NCBI RefSeq assembly: GCF_963678635.1 | Contig: NC_087070.1 | Span: 13,488,539-13,552,538 of the forward strand | Source: Symsagittifera roscoffensis | Lineage: Eukaryota; Xenacoelomorpha; Acoela; Convolutidae | Direction: 5' to 3' | DNA length: 64,000 bases | Position numbers and translations under genes: made by a program | Notes under the pieces: model-generated | Databases searched by the model: none | Told to the model about the DNA's origin: nothing | What the model saw: only the letters and a program-made list of their open reading frames with translations | Shown: one piece after another, positions 58,733-64,000 of the stretch | Layout of the letters: the number at the start of each line of letters is the position of its first letter | How positions within the stretch are numbered: position 1 is the stretch's first letter

Positions 58733-59008
58733 GTGAGCACATGAAACAAAGACAACTCAATTCTGAGCAAAAGAAGCTCGTTAAAAGGCCATTAAGTAGC
58801 AGAAAACCATACCTTTAACTCATTTATTTATTACTCATTTTTAATCATTCGACTTTTCAGAATTTTAATGTTGTTAAGAAACTTGTTTTGACGATCTTGT
58901 TTTTCCCCATTTCCCGACTGAAAAAAATATCACTCGTAACAAGTTTAAAAAATCGTGAGTTTAATTGTAGACACAGTCCATTACAAGGGTCGAATTTTTG
59001 AAAACAAT
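58733..59008 (+). other. Intron sequence between polycystin exon 27 and the second Gypsy element
   Basis: Short AT-rich stretch starting with donor GTGAGC; no features seen. Confidence 0.6.
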
Positions 59009-59309
59009 TGTGGTACTGCAGCATCCGGTGTACGTAGCCTTGAGGACAGTTTGCTAGCTACTGCATCTGCAGTAACCATATGTGCTAACTATATTTATTA
59101 TGCTATTATTATGTAAGAGTGGTCAAGGCCATTTGGTGTTACTAAAACGTTATAGATGAGTTGGTCAGTGTTTCATATTTCAAGCTATAAAACAGTAACC
59201 AAATCTCAGCTACTAACTTCGTTAACAAGACAAGATCAAGAACAGTAAATTAACAGTATCTCTTCTTACTTTTATTCCACAACACGCTACGCAGTTTAGG
59301 AATATCACA
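59009..59309 (+). repeat. Probable 5' LTR of second Gypsy element
   Basis: The right border is set by the primer-binding site at 59310. The left border is inferred from TGTG at 59009 mirroring the CACA end; length 301 bp. A TATAAAA box lies near 59186. The matching 3' LTR is beyond the window, so the left edge is not proven. Confidence 0.6.
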
Positions 59310-59327
59310 TGGCGCAGCCAGCAGGAT
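59310..59327 (+). promoter_or_regulatory. Primer-binding site, tRNA-Ser-like
   Basis: TGGCGCAGCCAGCAGGAT is complementary to a tRNA 3' end with acceptor strand TGGCTGC, discriminator G and CCA plus a CCTGC T-stem. That resembles a serine tRNA (discriminator G), but the isoacceptor is inferred. Confidence 0.7.
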
Positions 59328-59412
59328 TTCTGGCTCAGGATAATAGAACTGACGTGGGAATCCCTGTTTTCGGGACCACAGCGAACTCTGATCCACCTTG
59401 GAATTTTAAAGT

Positions 59413-60882
59413 ATGATTCGATCAGTTCCTGCTGGCGGTAACTGTAAAAGAAAATTCAACCCAGAAGTTATGCTGGAAGATCCTAAACCAGTGTTGGAGG
59501 AGCCGGAACCCCGTCCAGAAACACCCAGAGAGGGCGAATCTGCTGCTGCAACAGCAGCTAGAGAAGCACGGGTCAGACTATTAAAAGATCGAGTAGCAGC
59601 CGAGAATGAAGAGAGGAGAGAAAGAGGACCTAAAGTGGGTCACAATATTTACTACAACGAAGTTCAAAAGCGATTAGTATCCAGACTATTTCTTGCGTTT
59701 GGGACGGAAGGAAAGAAACGTTTTGTTCAAAAAATTCCACATGTTGAGATTTCTAAATTGGAATTTAAAGAGATGGCTAGATTAGCAAAGGAGACTTTTG
59801 AAAAATGCCAGAGCATCACCTATGAGCGTTACAAGTTATTCAATAGATCGCAGGAAATGGGAGAATCGTTGGAGTCATTTCATGCCGCACTAACTGCTCA
59901 AGCAGCGAAATCGGCATTGGACACTTTAGAAGATGAGTTAGTCAGAGATCTCTTTATTTCTAAAATGCGAAGTCCAGCATTGCAGGACACGCCCACGTTC
60001 GAAACATTACCTCCTGAAGAAGTATTAAAACGTGCGACAAAATTCGAGCAGAGTAAACAATCGACACAGGCGTTTCAGAAGTCCTCTCTGGGTACTGCAC
60101 AAACAATAACTCAACCAGGTTCTCAAATTAAAATCAAGCAGGAACCAATCCTGGCGGTAGGAAACAGGAATCAGAATACTAGAAAACCCTATCGCGAAAG
60201 GAATAGACGGAAACTGCCGGAAGGAAGGGCGATATCGAATAAATATAACGCAGATGATAGGAAACAATGCAATAGGTGTGGCAAACCATATGTAGATGGT
60301 CATTTGAAAAATTGTGCGGCAATGGGAAAACAATGTAAGAACTGTAATAAACCAAACCACTTTGCTCGAATGTGTCGTTCACAACAAGTCAGTGAAATAA
60401 CTGAGAATACAGAGAGTTCGGAGGAAGAATGTAATTTGATTCAAACATTTGATTCGTGCGAAGAATTTGAGGTTATGGCAATTGAACAAAAAGACAGTCA
60501 GATAGAGATGATCAATCGATACATCGAAGATAAAGTAAAAGAGAACAGTGGCACCAATGGAGTGAACAAACTCGAAACGAAAAAGATTGACATTCGGAAA
60601 GATTCAACATCGGGAAGGATGAAATCACTGAAAGCCCTAATCCGAAATGATAACCAAATAATAAATATGACCGGGGACACCGGAAGCCCAATTTCATTTA
60701 TAAATTGGACAGTGGCGAAACAGATTTTAGACTCGTCAGGGAAAATACAGTTTACTCCGGTCGAAAAACTGAACTTGCCAGCACAATTCGTGGACTATAA
60801 TAAAAAACCAAGTAGCAATATTGGGTGCGGTGAAGGCAAAAATACGGTCCGCTGGCTGGTGTTCCGGATGCCACATTTCTGA
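59413..60882 (+). CDS. gag-protease frame of second Gypsy element
   Basis: 489 codons from ATG 59413. A Pro/Glu-rich start, a helical capsid-like region, then a Cys-rich pair: CNRCGKPYVDGHLKNC and the CCHC knuckle CKNCNKPNHFARMC. The protease motif GDTGSPISFI follows near 60675. The frame ends early at 60882; downstream protease-like sequence resumes in another frame (around DATFLITERR). Confidence 0.88.
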   Translation: MIRSVPAGGNCKRKFNPEVMLEDPKPVLEEPEPRPETPREGESAAATAAREARVRLLKDRVAAENEERRERGPKVGHNIYYNEVQKRLVSRLFLAFGTEGKKRFVQKIPHVEISKLEFKEMARLAKETFEKCQSITYERYKLFNRSQEMGESLESFHAALTAQAAKSALDTLEDELVRDLFISKMRSPALQDTPTFETLPPEEVLKRATKFEQSKQSTQAFQKSSLGTAQTITQPGSQIKIKQEPILAVGNRNQNTRKPYRERNRRKLPEGRAISNKYNADDRKQCNRCGKPYVDGHLKNCAAMGKQCKNCNKPNHFARMCRSQQVSEITENTESSEEECNLIQTFDSCEEFEVMAIEQKDSQIEMINRYIEDKVKENSGTNGVNKLETKKIDIRKDSTSGRMKSLKALIRNDNQIINMTGDTGSPISFINWTVAKQILDSSGKIQFTPVEKLNLPAQFVDYNKKPSSNIGCGEGKNTVRWLVFRMPHF

Positions 60883-62541
60883 TAACTGAACGAAGGACAC
60901 GCTGTATCTTAGGTTTAGATTTACAAAATAAAGTGGGTATAGCCACTACGCAAAGACACGCCCCGAAGATAAAATTCCGATTTGACTTAATGCTGTGCGA
61001 ACAGTCGGGGCCGTGGAAAAAAAATTCTATGATGATTTCAAACCCCTGTTTGACAGAAAAGGACGATCAGTACATCATGTAGTAAATACAACATTCAAGT
61101 ACCCTCTCTGCCCGATTCAGGAAAAAGGGAGGAGAATACCCATCCATGTGCAAGGAAAAATTGAGAAGGAAATCGAAAAATTACTACTAGAAGGCCATAT
61201 TCAAAAGTTAGACAAGTGTACTAGTGATTGTTTCATAGCCCCTATTGTCATCACAGTAAAGAAAGATGATTCAATTAAATTGGCTCTGGATGCAAAGCCC
61301 ATCAACAGACAATTATACAAAAACAAGTATCAGATGCCGAATGTGGATGAGCTGTTAGACGGTGTTAGTCAGATAGTAACTGCACAAACAGCAGGTACCT
61401 TGTTTTTTACTGTGTTAGATCTGAAATATGCGTATAATCAGTTAAAATTCCAAGAATACGTTTTGTTTCTTGGACGACATATTGATCGTCTCAAAGGGAT
61501 CGGAGCTAGAACATGAAAAACTAATTACCGACGTTCTAATGAAATTAGATAAGGAAAACTTATCCTTGAAGCTGTCGAAATGTGAATTCTTTAAAACAGA
61601 AGTAAATTGGCTTGGACACAAACTTTCAGAAAGTGGGGTTACCCCGAAAATTACGAAAACGGAAGCTATCCTTAAGTTAGAGCATTCCAAGTCGCTCAAA
61701 CAACTTAGATCCTTTCTAGGTAGTATTAATCATCTTTCGAAGTTTATACCAAATGCAGCCAATTTGACAGACAAGCTTAGACCATTATTGCGTGAGGAAA
61801 ATGAAAAGAAAAAATTGAAAAATATTAAAATCCCAGTGAAAAAATTTGAATGGGGACCCGAATATACTGAAGTATTCGAAGAAATCAAACAAGCGGTAGC
61901 AAACATTGCTAAACTGAATTTTTATGACCCGAGTAGGGATAATCGGGTCAATTGTGATGCAAGCCATAGTGGACTAGGGGCATCGTTAGAGCAACAAACA
62001 GAAAAGAACGAATGGATTCCAATTTCATTCGCATCGCGCTACCTGAATAATCAAGAAAAAAGGTATTCTACTAATGAGCTTGAGTTGTTAGCGGTAGTGT
62101 GGGCAGTTGATCGTTTCAAACATTACTTATTAGGAAAAGAAATTTGTAATAGTCACTAATCATAAGGCATTAACATCCGCCTTAGAAGGCAATAGGTCTA
62201 ACAAAACATATCAATCAAGATTAACGAGATGGGTGGACAGATTATTGCCTTATCAATTCAAAATTGTCCATATTCCGGGAAAGGATATGGGGATAGTCGA
62301 TTATCTATCTAGAGAACCAACCGGAGAACCTTGGCCAGAAACCAAATTGGATGAAAAATTTGTGGTCACTTCAACTGAGTGTTTTCATAGAGCACTCGAC
62401 TGTTTGTACAGTCGACTGAATGATACTGATGTAACAATTCAGAGTGAAAAAGTTCTAGACTATTCTCAAAAACAGAAAAGAGAAGACAAGTTGTCAAAAT
62501 TCAGGCGTGGTTGCCATAGCAACAAAACTGTCAAAAACTGA
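60860..62541 (+). pseudogene. Broken RT-RNase H region of second Gypsy element
   Basis: Fragments in several frames: the end of protease (60860-61015), RT N-terminus (61000-61448; PNVDELLDGV and TVLDLKYAYNQLK), then after an internal deletion the FLDDILIVSKGS catalytic box (about 61465-61505), the thumb (WLGHKLSESGV) and RNase H (NCDASHSGLG; YSTNELELLAVVWAV), and after a 1-nt indel near 62140 the RNase H end (HIPGKDMGIVDYLSR). The palm between NQLK and the DD box is missing. Not functional as it stands. Confidence 0.88.
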
Positions 62542-64000
62542 ACAAAGCTCGATCGGAACGAGAATTGTTGCAATTCAAATTTTTTGCCTATTAATAACGT
62601 GTTGAATCAGAACACTTTTGTCAATTTCAATAGAGCAGTTCAGTCGGTCAATTTAGTCAAAAATAGTAAACAAATCTCAGAAGAAATGGAGGACGGAAAA
62701 ATGAAGAAAAAGACAGTGAGGATCGGAGACTGTAGGACACAGGAGGAGAGCGATAAATTAACGGAAGAAGAAATAACCGAGACTACCTTTCATCGAACGT
62801 GTCGGATAAGGAGAGGAACACTAGAAGACAGCTGTGCTGCACGATCAGTAATGTGGGATCAAGACGCGGTGGAAACAAAAAACTTACTATCCATTTGGGA
62901 TCTGGTCAGCAAAGATCAAGAGATGTCGGGAAACATCAAAGAGCTAGAGGCGGTCACTCAGATGGTCACGAGCAGCCCAAGAGCAGGTACTCATTCAGTT
63001 TCACCAACTAAATCAATCATAGAAGTGGATTTAACTGCGGAGGACGACAATCAGAGTCAAGAAGTCAGCGAAATTCAACCCTCGAAAAGGATTAACAAAC
63101 GGCAAACGCAGTTGGAGAGCTCATTGGCAGACATGGGAGACGTCGGGAGTTTCAGTTTATCGAAACTGTTCGATAAAACGCTGTTGGCTGAACTCATCTC
63201 TGAGGATGTGCGGATGGACCGATTACGTCGCGTAATAGAGAGGAAGGATCGGGCAGGATTTGAACTCATGGGCCCATATACGACTCCACTGTGGAATCAA
63301 CTCTCAGTAATCGATGACTGCATATTGGTAGACAATAGGCTAGCAGTACCAATTCAACTGCGTCAAGCAGTTATGAAGCGCATTCATAGAGGACATCCGG
63401 GGCAAGAGGCAATGATTGACGTGTCCAATTATTTGTGGTGGCCCCACATGCACAAGGATATCGTGAACTTAGCGGAAGAATGTAGAGAATGTACACGCTA
63501 TGGTAAGAATGCAAAATGGATTTTACCGAAAAATTCCTCACAACCACTGCCACTGCTATCGCAGCCAGGTCAGGAGGTTCAGTTAGATTATGCAGGACCT
63601 TTAGAAGACTATAAAGGAAAGAAAATCTACTTGCTAACAGCGATTGATCGGTTTTCGAAGTTTCCTTCGGTGAAAGTAACAAAATCAACGGGGGGAAAAT
63701 CCACTATAAAATTCCTACGGTCGTACATAGATACACACAGAATCCCAGAATCGATAAAAACCGATCAATTTTCCGGATTCAAAGGAAAAGCAATGAAAAA
63801 ATTCTGTCTCGAAAATAATATAGAACAAAAGTTCTGCCCGGTGGGCGACCATCGCGGGTGTGGTCTAGTCGAAAGAACAATTCAAACCATAAAAAGGCGT
63901 TTGGGAGTGATGCTACTGGAAGAAAATGTAAAGTCAATTAAACTATGTCTCAGTACGATAATTAGGGACATGCGGTGGATAAAACAGAAAACCATACAGA
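62542..64000 (+). CDS. Integrase region of second Gypsy element, partial
   Basis: The frame is open from the stop at 62539-62541 to the window end; first ATG about 62683. It contains an acidic linker, then the HHCC finger (IHRGHPG ... ECRECT), and the core with LDYAGP (Asp 63586-63588), KTDQFSGF (Asp 63763-63765) and LVERTIQ (Glu 63871-63873), a standard D,D(35)E spacing. The C-terminus is beyond the window. Confidence 0.88.

Larger units (their letters stand above)
59009..64000 (+). mobile_element. Second Ty3/Gypsy-like LTR retrotransposon, damaged, runs off window
   Basis: Order: LTR, PBS, gag with zinc knuckles, protease, RT, RNase H, integrase, the Ty3/Gypsy arrangement. Damage: frame changes around 60830-60880 and at the A-run 61017-61024, an internal RT deletion near 61449, an indel near 62140 and a stop at 62539-62541. 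The integrase is open to the window edge and keeps D, D(35), E. It lies in the polycystin intron after exon 27 and is unrelated in gag sequence to the element at 28.8 kb. Confidence 0.9.

Noticed and set aside
57323..57877. 184-codon minus-strand frame
   Set aside because: Its upper part is the complement of polycystin exon 25; the rest is low-complexity and matches no family.

Overview
The window is animal (metazoan, probably invertebrate) nuclear DNA: AT-rich introns, small GC-richer exons with GT-AG borders, and many transposon remnants. I cannot name the species. The window is dominated by one plus-strand gene, a polycystin-1 (PKD1)-family receptor/channel subunit, entered mid-gene and left before its end. 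At least 26 exons between 609 and 58732 were joined by splice sites and reading phase. In order they encode a REJ-like segment, a helical and GAIN-like region, a GPS cleavage site, TM1, a PLAT domain, TM2-TM3, an acidic cytoplasmic loop, TM4-TM5, a linker, TM6 and the start of the polycystin (TOP) extracellular domain.

Its largest intron (25271-48329, 23 kb) holds two further units. One is a young 8.3 kb Ty3/Gypsy-like LTR retrotransposon (28835-37173; 1.9 kb LTRs, 5-bp target duplication). The other is a complete six-exon minus-strand gene for a trimethyllysine / gamma-butyrobetaine dioxygenase-family enzyme of carnitine synthesis (37665-46527, predicted 393 aa).

The LTR element is the most unusual object. 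It carries gag, protease and integrase-like domains but no reverse transcriptase or RNase H. The glutamate of the integrase D,D(35)E triad is glycine and its zinc finger is gone, yet both frames are open and the LTRs are almost identical. A textbook -1 frameshift signal (TTTAAAC, 7-nt spacer, perfect 10-bp stem) links gag to the second frame.

Other introns contain two tandem arrays of minus-strand tRNA-Leu(UAA) genes and pseudogenes (12.9-14.5 kb and 53.5-54.7 kb), a LINE remnant and a tRNA-derived SINE that share their 3' tail, hAT-like MITEs with 8-bp duplications (one nested in another), other terminal-inverted-repeat elements, a 19-bp tandem repeat and several microsatellites. From about 59.0 kb to the window end lies a second, damaged Ty3/Gypsy element with gag, protease, RT, RNase H and an integrase that keeps its catalytic residues.
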